Shown one piece after another: positions 35,811 to 46,440 of a DNA stretch of 64,000 nucleotides. The position numbers were made by a program, and so were the translations under genes. The first letter of the stretch is position 1. Each line of letters begins with the position of its first letter. The notes beneath the pieces were generated by a model, which worked only from the letters and a program-made list of their open reading frames with translations, had not been told where the DNA came from and did no database searches. Where the stretch lies: the NCBI GenBank assembly GCA_018697195.1, contig CM031857.1, positions 62,316,069 to 62,380,068 of the forward strand. Reading direction: 5' to 3'. Origin of the DNA: Certhia americana. Taxonomy: Eukaryota; Chordata; Aves; Passeriformes; Certhiidae.

Positions 35811-35854
35811 AAAACAAAACAAAACAAAACAAAACAAACAAAACAAAAAAAAAG
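35811..35854 (+). repeat. (AAAAC)n microsatellite
   Basis: About eight AAAAC units with an A-rich end. Confidence 0.95.
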
Positions 35855-36530
35855 GTAATAAAAAAGCTACAGGTGCAAATAAAACATCTGGTCCTCACAT
35901 TTGAAAAAATGGGAGCCAATCACACTCCTTCATAAGTCAATATATTTTCTTTCTTTCTTTTTATTTTTTTATCATTAATGGAGAGAGATTATTATTCAAA
36001 TACCTGTTCTCCATTTCCACTCTACATGATCAACAGCTTCTTTAGTGTAGGTAGTTTCTCTGTGTGCTACATACATTTGAGCCAGGTGGGTGGTAAATGG
36101 GCTTTATCAGTGATTGTACAATAAGATTCTACTATCTAAATAGAAGGCCATTGGTCTTTCATGAAAGGGACACAATTGACTTTATCAATTATTTCACCTC
36201 AAAAGAATCATCTTCGATCTTCCTTTCCTTTAATGACTCAAATAATATATCTTCAAAGCTCTTTCCGGATTAGGGTGATACAAATTATGTGACTGTCCAC
36301 TACCCAGTTGGATCTGACCCATGAAACTGGGAGATCAAAGCTGACATTTTGCCATCTGCTTGATCTAGTTCAAGAACATCTAGTGCCTGCTTTAATATCA
36401 CAATTGACTACAACCTGGCAGCTCTTGATTCATGTTGATTAACATATGCACAAAAGATTTCATGTAAACTGAATCTGAAAGCTCATTTCTGCAAAATTAG
36501 TGATTCTAACACTTTTCAGTGTTTAAGTCC

Positions 36531-36790
36531 TGGGTTTAACGCTGGCTGGAAATTAAACTCCATATAAGCCGCTCCCCCTTCCACTTTACAATTTACTGAA
36601 AGTGCAAAGCCATGGAAAAAGATAAACACAATAACAACATAACATAACATTAATAACAGTAACATAATATTAATAGCATTTAATTAATATAACATAATAA
36701 TATAACATAATAATAAATTAATAACACATAATATTAATAACAAAGGTATACAAAAAGAGAAGGTCTTTTACTCAGAAAAAGGTGTTCACC
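36531..36790 (-). mobile_element. ERVL-like LTR fragment with expanded simple repeat
   Basis: On the plus strand it begins TGGGTTTAACGCTGGCTGG and continues AAATTAAACTCCATATAAGC, like the reversed end of a passerine ERVL-type LTR. The family's internal AATAAT-type simple repeat appears here as an expanded AATAAC/AATATT tract at 36627-36745. Homology beyond about 36790 is not clear. Confidence 0.55.
36627..36745 (+). repeat. AATAAC / AATATT low-complexity tract
   Basis: About 120 bp of AACATAAC, ATTAATAAC and ATAATATAAC units. Confidence 0.9.
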
Positions 36791-37480
36791 ACCTATGAGG
36801 AACAAAAGATGGTGGACACCCTGCATAAGTCGTACCCCTGTGACTTGCACATACAAAGGAAATACAGCAACCATTCCCATGCATCATACCAAATGGCCAC
36901 TGGGAGGAACAAAGGCAAGATGTCAGGGGAGCTCCTGCAGTTAACATGTGTCTCATCCCCACCTCTCAAGCTCAAAAAAAATGACAAAGAGCAACAAAGA
37001 AACCCCCCAAAAGCTGGATAGCTTGAATGGGATTGCACTGCTGCTCTACTGTGGCTCAGTTCTGCACAGGTGTTTGTGCTGCTGTTTCTACTGCTCTGGA
37101 GGATGTTCCCACAGGTCAGGGCCACTTTCCCACTGTTCCACTGCCTTATTTTGGCTTGTCTTGAAGGGCTTGGCTGGGCTGGCATTGCCCTTCTGGTCCT
37201 TTCCCCATGGAAGCCTCCATGCCAGAACTGTTGGGTCAGCACAACTATTGATTTACATTTTTGGTGGTATCATTTCAGCACCACATCCCAGAGAGAAAGG
37301 GAAGGGGACTGGCAGTATGGCAGAGGAACTGGGGTCTGCAGTGGCTGACCCTGACTCTCCTTTTGCTAGAGTGAGAGAGAGAGAAAGAGAGAGAGAGAAT
37401 GTGAGGGATAAGGAGCACACTCATTTTCATCCTGAAATCACACCTCCCACTGATGATTTGAGTAATATAGTATAACAACT
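36791..37480. other. GC-richer block of unknown origin
   Basis: This stretch is less AT-rich than its flanks, has several overlapping frames on both strands (up to 175 codons, 36948-37475 plus), and contains a GA-rich tract at 37369-37400. None of the translations shows a domain I recognise. Its position beside an LTR fragment suggests LTR or ERV internal sequence, but this is inference. Confidence 0.3.
37369..37400 (+). repeat. (GA)n tract
   Basis: A run of GA units interrupted by GT and AAA. Confidence 0.9.
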
Positions 37481-40104
37481 GAGACAACCACACCTCACCA
37501 AGCTCCTTTTTCCTCTCTGCAACCAGGACACTCGACAATTACTCTGTTCCTTTAGAAGTTTTCTAATGACATGAAAAATAAATGAGGTTTCTTTGACTAA
37601 GAAATCTGAATTGCAAATGTTGTTCCAGTAACAGAAAATAACTGTCATAGTGATGGAAAAGACAAGACCAATTAGTTATGTTCACATGTTACATAGATGG
37701 AAACATTTCATTCTAAAATAACTGATGATGCTAGCAGAATTCTTCCCCAGGCATAAAACAATGGTCTTTGAAATTTTGCTTCAAAAAATTGTATGAATCA
37801 GACATCTATATATTTTCAATGCCAAAATATTTTGTTGACTGTAGGGCAAAGATGGCTATAGAAATGGCACATGCCTTTTTTGATTTTACAGGAAGTAAAC
37901 ATCTTCACATTAGACAAAAGTTAAACAAAATACAATTAAATGCATTTTGGTTCCTCTCCAGGTGAAACTAAGTCTTGAAAAGAGTGAAACTAAGTCTTGA
38001 AAAAAGTGAAAATAAAAGTTCTATGTCTTTGATATTTTAAGATAATGAATGCCCACCTTATATCGATGGGCATAGGTGACACTATAGAATGTGTAACATC
38101 TTACAGCAAATTTCAAAATGTACATTAATGAATGGTGTTCTTCACATTACCTCACCCTCTATCTCAGCAAGAAAGCTTATTTTTTCCAAAATTTTCTAGA
38201 GGAAACAGACGTCACTTTATGTTCTTATTGCACCTTTTTTCCTTTCCATAGACTGCAGATGAAAACAAATAATTTAAATTAACAAACTGAAAATCAAAAA
38301 GACCTTTTCAGAATGCTGCCCGCAGGTCTTTAAAATGATGAAAGCACTTCCCATTATAAGATTGCTCTAGTCTCTCAACATGGATCCCAGTTTGAGAGAC
38401 TGAAAACCTCCCTGCAGTCTGAAGCACTTAAATAATTTAGATTAAATTTAAATTGTGCTATACTTCATAAGCCCAGAACCATAGTCACATCTTTACTGGA
38501 AAGCTTATAAAAATTTGAAATGCTCCAATAATTTTAAATCTTGTAGGAGCCTAGTACCTTCCAAATTAAAGTGCTAATAAAAAAAAAAAAACCCTCTGAA
38601 ATTTAAATCTCTATATGCAGTGTAGAATGATTTAAAATTATTGAAGCCTTTCAATTTTTTATGAGGTCTCTATGTAGAAGTGAATCAAACAGCATTTTTA
38701 GTACAATGGAAATAAGTTACAAAATAAACATAGAAAAACTGTCATGAACATAGCAGTGTAGTATGATAACTGTTTCAGGGTGCCAAAGAAGCTTTGAAAG
38801 AACAACTGCAGATTGAAAATTGAAGCAGATACAGCCTTCCGCTTAAAACCAATTCATTGTACTCAGGAGGTACTTTACGTTCTGATTTTGTGCAAGATAT
38901 TTAATTTCTTTAAATTTCCATTTCCCCCTTTCTTATTTAGATAGCAAATTCATCAGTGCAAGAACTTTCTTTTTTTGTAACTGATATTCAGCTGATTAAA
39001 TGTGGCTATCTGCCATGTCAACATCTATGTTCTATCTAACCTACTTATCCCAGAACTACTTCATAGTTAGTGGAAAGAAATACATTCTTTTCAAAGGCTG
39101 TTCATATAATTGTAAACCTTTCAATAAGAAACAGATCACATCCTGAAGAAGCCTATTAGTCTCCATCGACAATAAGAGGAGCCTAAAGTCACAAGTTTAA
39201 CTATTGATTTCAGTATCTAAAGTTGAGGGAAATGCAGCCAACTTTTTATTATCTTGTCTGATTATTAAGACTTACAGTTTTTTTTGCAACACCTATTATT
39301 ATATAAAAATTTCAAATAGATAACCTTAAGTCTTCTGAATCTACAAGTGTTCAGCAGTGAAATCTTTAGAAACAGTGAATATGCAAAGACTTCTCAGTAA
39401 TATATTCATAGATATGTTCCTGAAGTGAAAAGAAGAAAGAAAATACATGGATCATCTGTATCTAATTAGATGGGTTTTTTTCTTTCCATAATATTCACAG
39501 TAGAAAGAATTGAAGAAAGAAACGTATCAGGTATTTTTGTGAACTTTGCTTGTAAGGATGGATAATTTTCTTGCAGAACTGATTATAGGAAAACCTGAAG
39601 AAAATCCAGCAACTTCCACTGACCTGATTCAATCTGAGTTTCAGTAATAGACTGAGATTACTTTACTGGATGACAAAATCCTTCTGACATATGAAGAAGA
39701 CTTCAAGGTAGAGAACCAGAGGTTTCCACAAAGTGAGAGTTCACCACATGGCAGGTATGAAACACGTCCTCCAACTAAATGTAAAAATCCATAGCAGGCA
39801 GTGGCTGACAGTGAAGAATCACAGGAAATTAATGTTTCATGTTGAATGCCACCTACTGCCTGCTGAAAAAATTCAGTATGGTGGTAAGTTTTAAAACTTG
39901 GGGTGGCAGATAGTTATGGTAAGGTGAGGTGCAGTGCACTGTAAGGCCATGGGTGCTGCTCTTCTGAGACCCAGCCATTTGCCCTCAGCTGCCAGACCCT
40001 GGGCCAGAAGTCCATTGCATGGAAGGGCTACAACAAAGACAACCAGGCACAGGGGCCTCCCTGGAGAGATGGCAAGGCACTGCCAAGGGGGAAATACCAC
40101 AACA
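37481..40104. other. Unique AT-rich DNA
   Basis: No gene or transposon is recognised. A 22-bp tandem duplication lies at 37962-38005. Confidence 0.45.
37962..38005 (+). repeat. 22-bp tandem duplication
   Basis: Two copies of a unit beginning GTGAAACTAAGTCTTGAAAA (37962-37983 and 37984-38005) that differ only at the last two bases. A third partial copy follows (GTGAAAATAAAAG). Confidence 0.93.
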
Positions 40105-40310
40105 TGCCAAGGGTGTGAGAGTGGCACAGCGCTGGAACAGGCTGCCCAGAGAGCTTGTGGGATCACCCTCTCCAGAGCCATGTAAAACTCATCCAGGCAT
40201 ATTCCTGTGTCCCCTGCTCTAGGTCACCTTGCCTTGGCAAGAGGGTTGGACTGGAGGACCTTCAGAAGTCCCTTCCAACTCTAACTCTTCTGTGACTCTA
40301 TTAGAGTCAC
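40105..40310 (+). mobile_element. CR1 LINE, 3' end
   Basis: Sense CR1 tail with GTGGCACAGCGCTGGAACAG (near 40122), GGCTGCCCAGAGAGCTTGTG (near 40139), TGCTCTAGGTCACCTTGCCT (near 40216) and GGTTGGACTGGAGGACCTTC, ending in decayed octamers near 40285-40300. It is strongly 5'-truncated. Confidence 0.85.
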
Positions 40311-40860
40311 CTGTGCTTCCTGCTGCTCCTCCCTGCTGGGAGGAACAGTGCCAGAAAGTGTTTGATTAAGCAGCTGATTTAATCTGAAATGCTTTAGTCA
40401 GGGCTTTACAGAAGCACAGAAACCTTTGGCTCTTTTACTCTACTGAGTGAAACAAAGCCAGAGACACACAACACGAAGCAGCTGGTGATGTGCACCATGT
40501 TTACAACTGTGTGTTGCAAAAGAGTGGTTTAGGTCGCATATGGAATTGCCAAAGGTATCAGCAAAAGCAGGGTTAATATAAAAGTTCGTGAGACAAAGTT
40601 CATTGGCAAGGTTTGCTCCAATACTGCCTAGATTCAAAAAACACACTGAGAAAAAGGAACCCAAAATCTGACATCAGTTGGTACAAAACTGAACACAATC
40701 CAAAAAATATCTGTGCAGAGACTGAGGTAAAAGGGAAGGGCAAGAATAGGAAAGTGTGATTATTCAAAGGGTTAAGGGAGACCCTTCCACAGAGTGACAA
40801 TATTCAAAGTGGTTTCCCTTACCAAACTTTGCATCAGATTCATCTGTTGAGGCTGCAAAA
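40311..40860. other. Unclassified, possibly ERV-derived
   Basis: The text is less AT-rich than the desert around it. Parts such as 40560-40610 remind me of repeated passerine ERV sequence, but no LTR ends, primer binding site or retroviral domain could be identified. Confidence 0.25.
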
Positions 40861-41954
40861 TGTACCTACAAGGGAATGGAATGGAAGGGAAGGGAATGGA
40901 TATGATGTGATGGGATCTCAGAATCCAGCCCAGCCCAGCTCTCCCAGAGCCAGCACAGGTGTCTCCAGGCTGAAGGCTTCATTACTCACCTTGGCTACAA
41001 GCCACAGGGTGGGGGGGCTGCTTCTGCCCTGGCTCCTGAGCACTGCCTGGCAATGCAAGGGAAACTGCACTCAGGAAACAGACCCACTTTGGCCCTGCCT
41101 GGAGGATGAGGATGTTTCAAGGGGTGAGAACATGTCCTGGCCTTAGGGGAACTGTGGTTCTGCAATGTGGAGAGCTCAGGTGAGGTCTATGGGGTTCCCA
41201 TGGGAGAAGTGGGATGTGAGCCCAATGGGCTGCAGGGAGAGCTGCCATCCCTGGGGTCTCAGTTGCTGCAGCCCTGCAGAGACCAAAGGCACAGAGAAGT
41301 AGAGGGATGTGAGGGTTGGTGCCACGGTACAGGTCATAGAGTTGTCTCAGTTGGAAGGGACCTGGAAGGATCAAGACTCTTTCAGGGAGCTGACTGAGGG
41401 ATAGAAGCTGCATGATGCCAAGGGTCCTGCCCTTCTGAGGGCGTGGGCACAGCTGGACAGGCTGTGAGGGCAGGTGTGGCCATGTGGACACAGTCCCAAG
41501 GCCTGCAGGCAGTGGCCAGAGGAGCTGAGAGTGGCCAGTGTTGCCCACAGTAGCTGCTGAACCTGCCAATGTCCAGAGGGTTCTGGAAGGCTTTGTGGTT
41601 TTGGCAGCTGCCACAGCAGTTGCTGCTGGCAGTCAAAGGCTGTGCTTGCAGCCCAGCACCTTTGTTCTTAAGGTAACTAAACTTCAGCCCCTTGTTCTCT
41701 TCCCCCAGCCCACACCGGCCATACTGGGAGGCTGAGGTTTTACCTAAGGCAAGGACCTGAGGAGATGTTGTGGCTGTATGTGGCCCAGTGAGTCCTGCTG
41801 TGTGGTAGAAGCTGTCAGGGAAATGAGGGGTTTTACACAGTAGGGCCTGGTGCCAGCTGGAAACCCACTGAGAAAGCCCCACTGGCTCAGGAGGGCCCCA
41901 TGCCTCCCGCTGTTGGACGTTGGGGATTTTCCAGGGAGATGCCACCATATGCAT
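40861..41954. other. GC-rich block of unknown nature
   Basis: About 1.1 kb clearly GC-richer than its flanks. Overlapping long frames lie on the minus strand (165 codons, 41117-41614; 190 codons, 41382-41954) and shorter ones on the plus strand. None shows a known domain, signal peptide or consistent codon pattern, and the overlap of frames is what GC-rich non-coding DNA gives. A GGAATGG-rich patch lies at 40870-40905 and a small CR1 tail at 41328-41390. An LTR fragment follows immediately. Confidence 0.35.
41328..41390 (-). mobile_element. Tiny CR1 3' end
   Basis: GGTCATAGAGTTGTCTCAGT and TTGGAAGGGACCTGGAAGG read like the reversed end of a CR1 3' UTR. Only about 60 bp can be recognised. Confidence 0.55.
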
Positions 41955-42396
41955 GGCCTCTTCTCAAATTATTCTTCAGCCTCGCTTACCCGCCCCACAG
42001 GTCCCTGAGTCCCAGGAGTCTGGAGGTTGGGGGGAGGCTGTCCCCAGATAACTAAAGGAACATTCCATATCACATGGCATTATGCTCAGCACATAAAGCT
42101 AGGCAAAGGAGGAGGAAGGGGATGCATATGTTCCATTTTTAATTCCCAAGTCACAGTTACACTTCTTGGAGCTATACTTTCCTGAACACCTATTTGCCCA
42201 TGGGAAGTGGTGAGCGAATTCCTTGTTGTTTTGCTTGTGCACATGACTTTTGCTTTAGTAGTTAAGCTGTCTGTCTCAAATCATAAGTTTTCTAGGTTTT
42301 TGTTTTTGCAGTTCTCTTCCCTACTCCACTGGTGGAGGGGTTAATGAGTGAATGGCTGCGTGGAGCTTAGTTGCCAGCTTGGTTTTAACCATGACA
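41955..42396 (+). mobile_element. LTR fragment, ERVL-like family A
   Basis: The 3' two thirds of family A. Landmarks are ACATTCCATATCACATGGCA near 42060, TATGCTCAGCACATAAAGC near 42082, CCATGGGAAGTGGTGAGCGA near 42199, GTTAAGCTGTCTGTCTCAAA near 42262 and the terminal GGTTTTAACCATGACA ending at 42396. The 5' third is missing or replaced by the GC-rich block. Confidence 0.82.
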
Positions 42397-44052
42397 AGTT
42401 ATCACAGAAATATGGAACATAGAAGGACTCATTGTAGATAGATGTTTTATTGTTCTTCTTTCAATTTATTACACAAACAATTCCATAATTGGAAAATTAA
42501 GATGCTTTCATATGGTAGAAGAAAAATAGTATTTTATGTGATTTGGCATTAAGGATTACAAAGCTACAGATTGGGCAAGACCAAACATTTAGCAAATTTA
42601 ATATATCAAATCAGTAGAACATTAGGGAATAAATTAACACATCAAGAGTATTACACACTGTTTCAAAAAAAAAAAGTGCAAGCAATCACTTACATAAGCA
42701 TTTGCACTGCACCAAGAAGGATCCTTCAAAAAGGAACCTCTTATTTTCTGTTGTGTCAGACATTTGCTGGTGATCACAATTTATTAGATGAATAATAGGT
42801 TGCATAATTCTGGTCAAATAGAGCTCCCATGAGTCCTACTAAATGCAGCTTTGTCTTAGCATAGATAAGGAAGGCCATTAAAAAGAGGAATTTCTGTCCT
42901 TTTTTCCAAATATCTTTTATAAACCTAAATGTAAGACAATTTGAGACTATATACATCAAATATTTTTTGAGTATGAATAAAAACTTTGTTTTTCCTTCAC
43001 AGCTGAAAGTCCCTAACACATTTAATTAGAGAAACATTTTCAATGTGAGACTGTGTCTCTCATTCGTTTGCCTAAATAACCTTTTCAATGATGTTATAAT
43101 AAGGGAGGCTACTTCAGCAAGAAGGGCTGACATACCATGACTTCAGAATAAATTTTAATCTCAGTCTTAAGAGTTGTCCTTTGGAATATGAGATTTGGAA
43201 TAAGACCCAGTATACCAAAACTAAGTGAGACTGATAAAATCAGACCTAGTAAAATGACTATCTGCATAATGCTCAAGAAGACAACAAAGTCCTTTGAAGA
43301 CCATTACAAGGAGAATCTGCCAGCTTAAATTTAACTAAAGGGCAGAAAATTACCATCTGGATACCTCAGTTTTCTCCTGCATTGCAGGATAGTGATTTAA
43401 CTCTGAATCCCACTTTTTTTTTAATCAGTTTGCTTTGCATGTAAAGTGATTAGTAGCAATACATTTCACAAGTAGCTTGGTCCACCTATATTGTATTTAT
43501 TCTCAATTCAGGTACTAGCTGCAGTGTAAAGCAGCAAATTTGACAAATTAAGGCAATCTTACAGAACACAGCACACATTCTAAACAAGAAGTCACGCTGC
43601 AAGTAGTCACAGAAATGGAAAACTAAGATATAAGGGAATTTTAATTAAAAAAAAAAATTATCTGGATCATTCAGATTCTATAAAATTAGTTACAAGTAAG
43701 CAACTATTTCTAGAATCCAAAGTCTAGATTTCAGATCTCTAAGTCACACCTGAAATTTTTCACAAAGTTCTTCAACCCTGTTGTTGATGTAGACATAAAG
43801 ATGAAAGTGAGAAAACTTTTCAAACCAATGAAAACCAGATAATTTGTACCTGCTGGTCTATTATCACACAAGGGAAGATTTGGAATTTCAAAATTTTCAG
43901 ATGTTTCAGCAGTTTATTTGTCAGAATTTTGTACTTGTCTGGTCATCATCCTTTCTGAGAATGAGCGCTTGTTAAGTGCAGGTAGTTCTGTGTTTATCTC
44001 AGTGATAGTGGTTTGTGTTAAACCACTCAGATTCAGGAGTTCTGTCACTCTT
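42397..44052. other. Unique AT-rich DNA
   Basis: No gene or transposon is recognised. A short poly-A lies at 42665-42676. Confidence 0.45.
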
Positions 44053-44576
44053 TGTGCTGGTTCAGGCTGCAATACATTTAATTTTCATCACAAAAGCCCC
44101 TATGATGCTGTATTTTGTATTTGTAATGAGCATGGTGTTGATAGCATACCAATATTTTAGCTTTTGCTGAGCAGTGCTTACATAGCATTAAGGCCAGGAC
44201 AACTGACCCCTACTGATCAACTGGATATTCCATATCATATGGCATCATGCTCAGCATATAAAGCTGGGGGAAGAAGGAGAAGGAAGAGGAGGGATTTTTG
44301 GAGGGATCATTTGTCTTTCCAAGTCACCACTATGCTTGATAGAGCCCTGCTTGCCTGGGAATGGCTGAACACCTGCCTGCCAATGGGAGGTGGTGAATGA
44401 ATTTCTTGTTTTGTTTGGCCTGTGTGCAGGACTTTTAATTTAGCTTTTAAGATGCCTTTATCTTGACCCATGTGTTTTCTCACTTTTACCTTACTGATTT
44501 TCTCCCCATCCCACTGTGGAGGAGTGAGCAAGGGGCTCTGTGGGACTGTGCTCCTTCCTGGGGTTAAACCACAAAA
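44053..44576 (+). mobile_element. Solo LTR, ERVL-like family A, internally deleted
   Basis: Starts TGTGCTGGTTCAGGCTG and ends GGGTTAAACCACAAAA. It keeps GCTGAGCAGTGCTTACATAG near 44168, a good TATA box (TATAAA at 44257-44262, context CAGCATATAAAGC), GGCTGAACACCTGCC near 44361 and the CCATGTGTTTTCTCACTTTT block near 44469. About 75 bp present in the 2870 and 63230 copies are missing near 44190-44200, making it 524 bp. Confidence 0.87.
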
Positions 44577-45856
44577 CTGTCCTTTTTCAATTTTTTACCT
44601 GGTAAGACTGGCTGGCCAGTCATTTTTCCCTATCTGCTTTTGTTAAAGGTCATCTTCTACAGAATTAAAGTGTATTAATCAGATATAGGCATATGCCTAT
44701 CAGTACCTGCTATCAGCCCCCAAAGCAACCTGAAACACAGTGTTTATAACATGGTGCATTCACATTTTTCAGTAAAAAATGAATACTGGGTCATTGTATT
44801 CTTAAATCCTTCAAATTAGCCCATTTTTCTGTCCAGAGTGTAATCTTGACACAGAACATTATAAACAAGATGTGCATTGCTCATAATTTCTGTAAATATT
44901 TTTCTCAAGCAAATGCACATGGGGTCTTTAACAAAAATGCCTATGAGTAGTATGGAATGAGATGACATATACAAATATTTTTAGGAATTAAATCTAATCA
45001 GTTAGCTCTGCTATTATTTATGGCAGCCCCACTTTTCATTCTCCACAAGCATTCAGACATTTAATCAGAAATTTAATAAAAGCAGTCTTTCAAGTCTCAT
45101 GCTGCTAGAATGTGTCAGAGGAATGCAATGCCCATAATGCCCACATGCTGATCAGTTCTTCTTTTTCTGAAGTGTCCATATTAAATAAAACTATTTGGCA
45201 CATTTCAAAACACATTTTCAAGTGTTCATAGGTATCCTGCGGCACCAAGGAAAATATCATACTGCACTTGCTGAGCTGCTAAGTTGTCATTGAATATCAT
45301 TTTATTGTTCCAACAGCCAGTGATTTAAAAAGCCAGAATCTTTAAGATTACTAGAAGTACAACTGAAAGGCATACTTGTGTTTGATGTTGTGTGTGGATG
45401 TAGACACTGTCAAGGAATATTTCTCAATAAGTAAATTTGACTTGTACAGATACAAACAAGGACAGAAATGTTTTTGTTGTGGTTGTTGTTAAATTACTTC
45501 AGCTTCATTAACAACTCATAAGATGCTAGTGGAAAAAAAAAGGAAAATTGTGTTACTTAATTTTTAATTTGTGTTCTGCATATTGAAATTTTTTCTTTTT
45601 CTAAAGGTAAAAAATATCAAAGGTACATCTACAACATGAGATATTTTAGTCAATGTTTGCTAAAGCCATATGGAAATGTAATGAAATGCAATGGAATGTT
45701 CACTTCTTTTCCTTCTTTTTTGACGTGAAAAATGTTTTTGTAAGTATGGCATTATAGGTAATGCAAGTGAGAGTAAAGAAATGTTTTGTTCCAGTTTACT
45801 AACACTAGGTCCAAGCTTTCAGAATCCATACTGTAGTAATTTTACATGTACATATA
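44577..45856. other. Unique AT-rich DNA
   Basis: No gene is recognised. A degenerate AATGNA pentamer-like patch lies near 45670-45700. Confidence 0.45.
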
Positions 45857-46404
45857 TCATAGAATATCCTGAGTTGGAAGGAACTCACAAGGATCATTGA
45901 GCTACACAAGACAGCCCAAAGAATCCCACTTGAGCCTGAGAGCATTGTCCAGCTGCTTCTAGAACTCTGTCAGGCTTGGTGCTGGGACCACTTCCCTGGG
46001 GAAGTTCTAGTGTCCAACCATCCTCTGGGTGAAGAACTTTCTCCCTAATACGTGACCTAAGTATCCCCTGACACAATTCCATGGTATTCCCTTGGGTCTT
46101 GTCACTGGTCACCAGAAAGAAGACATCAGGGTCTTCCCCTCCTCTTATCCTTAGAAGGAATTCGCAGACTGTAATGAGGTCTCCTGTCAGTCTCTTCTCC
46201 AGGATGGACAGACTAAGGGACTGCAGCTGCTCCTCATATGCCTTCCCCTCAAGGTGCTTCACTATCTTTGTTACCCTCCTTTGGACACTTTCTTGCAGCT
46301 CACTGTCTTTCTTATACATTGTGGTGCCCAAAACTGCAGACAGGACTTGAGGTGAGATCACACCAATGCAGAGCAAAGCAGGACAATCCCCTGCCTCAAC
46401 ACAC
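45857..46404 (-). pseudogene. CR1 LINE, ORF2 C-terminus and 3' end
   Basis: Begins with the reversed tail (ATCATAGAATATCCTGAGTT near 45858). The minus strand is open for 176 codons (46424-45894) and reads, in CR1 order, LGTTMYKKDSELQESVQRR, then KIVKHLEGKAYEEQLQSL. These correspond to the RT C-terminal region (family: WAPQYKKDMELLERVQRR, then the YEERL block). The open frame runs past the point where ORF2 normally stops, so it is not a protein. A CA-rich patch (46405-46440) borders its 5' end. Confidence 0.9.
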
Positions 46405-46440
46405 ACACATGCACATGCATACACATATGCACAGAGACAT
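46405..46440 (+). repeat. CA-rich low-complexity patch
   Basis: ACACACACATGCACATGCAT and similar units, directly next to the truncated end of the CR1. Confidence 0.85.

Larger units (their letters stand above)
32746..36530. other. Unique AT-rich DNA
   Basis: About 3.8 kb without a recognisable gene. It holds an AT-rich hairpin at 33242-33284, an octamer-containing palindrome at 34164-34181, (AAAAC)n at 35811-35854 and A-rich tracts near 34400 and 35480. The longest frame (124 codons, 34939-35313, plus strand) has no recognisable domain. Confidence 0.5.

Noticed and set aside
41117..41954. 165- and 190-codon minus-strand ORFs
   Set aside because: The frames overlap one another, have no recognisable domain and lie in a GC-rich block where long open frames are expected. 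They are kept only as part of a finding.
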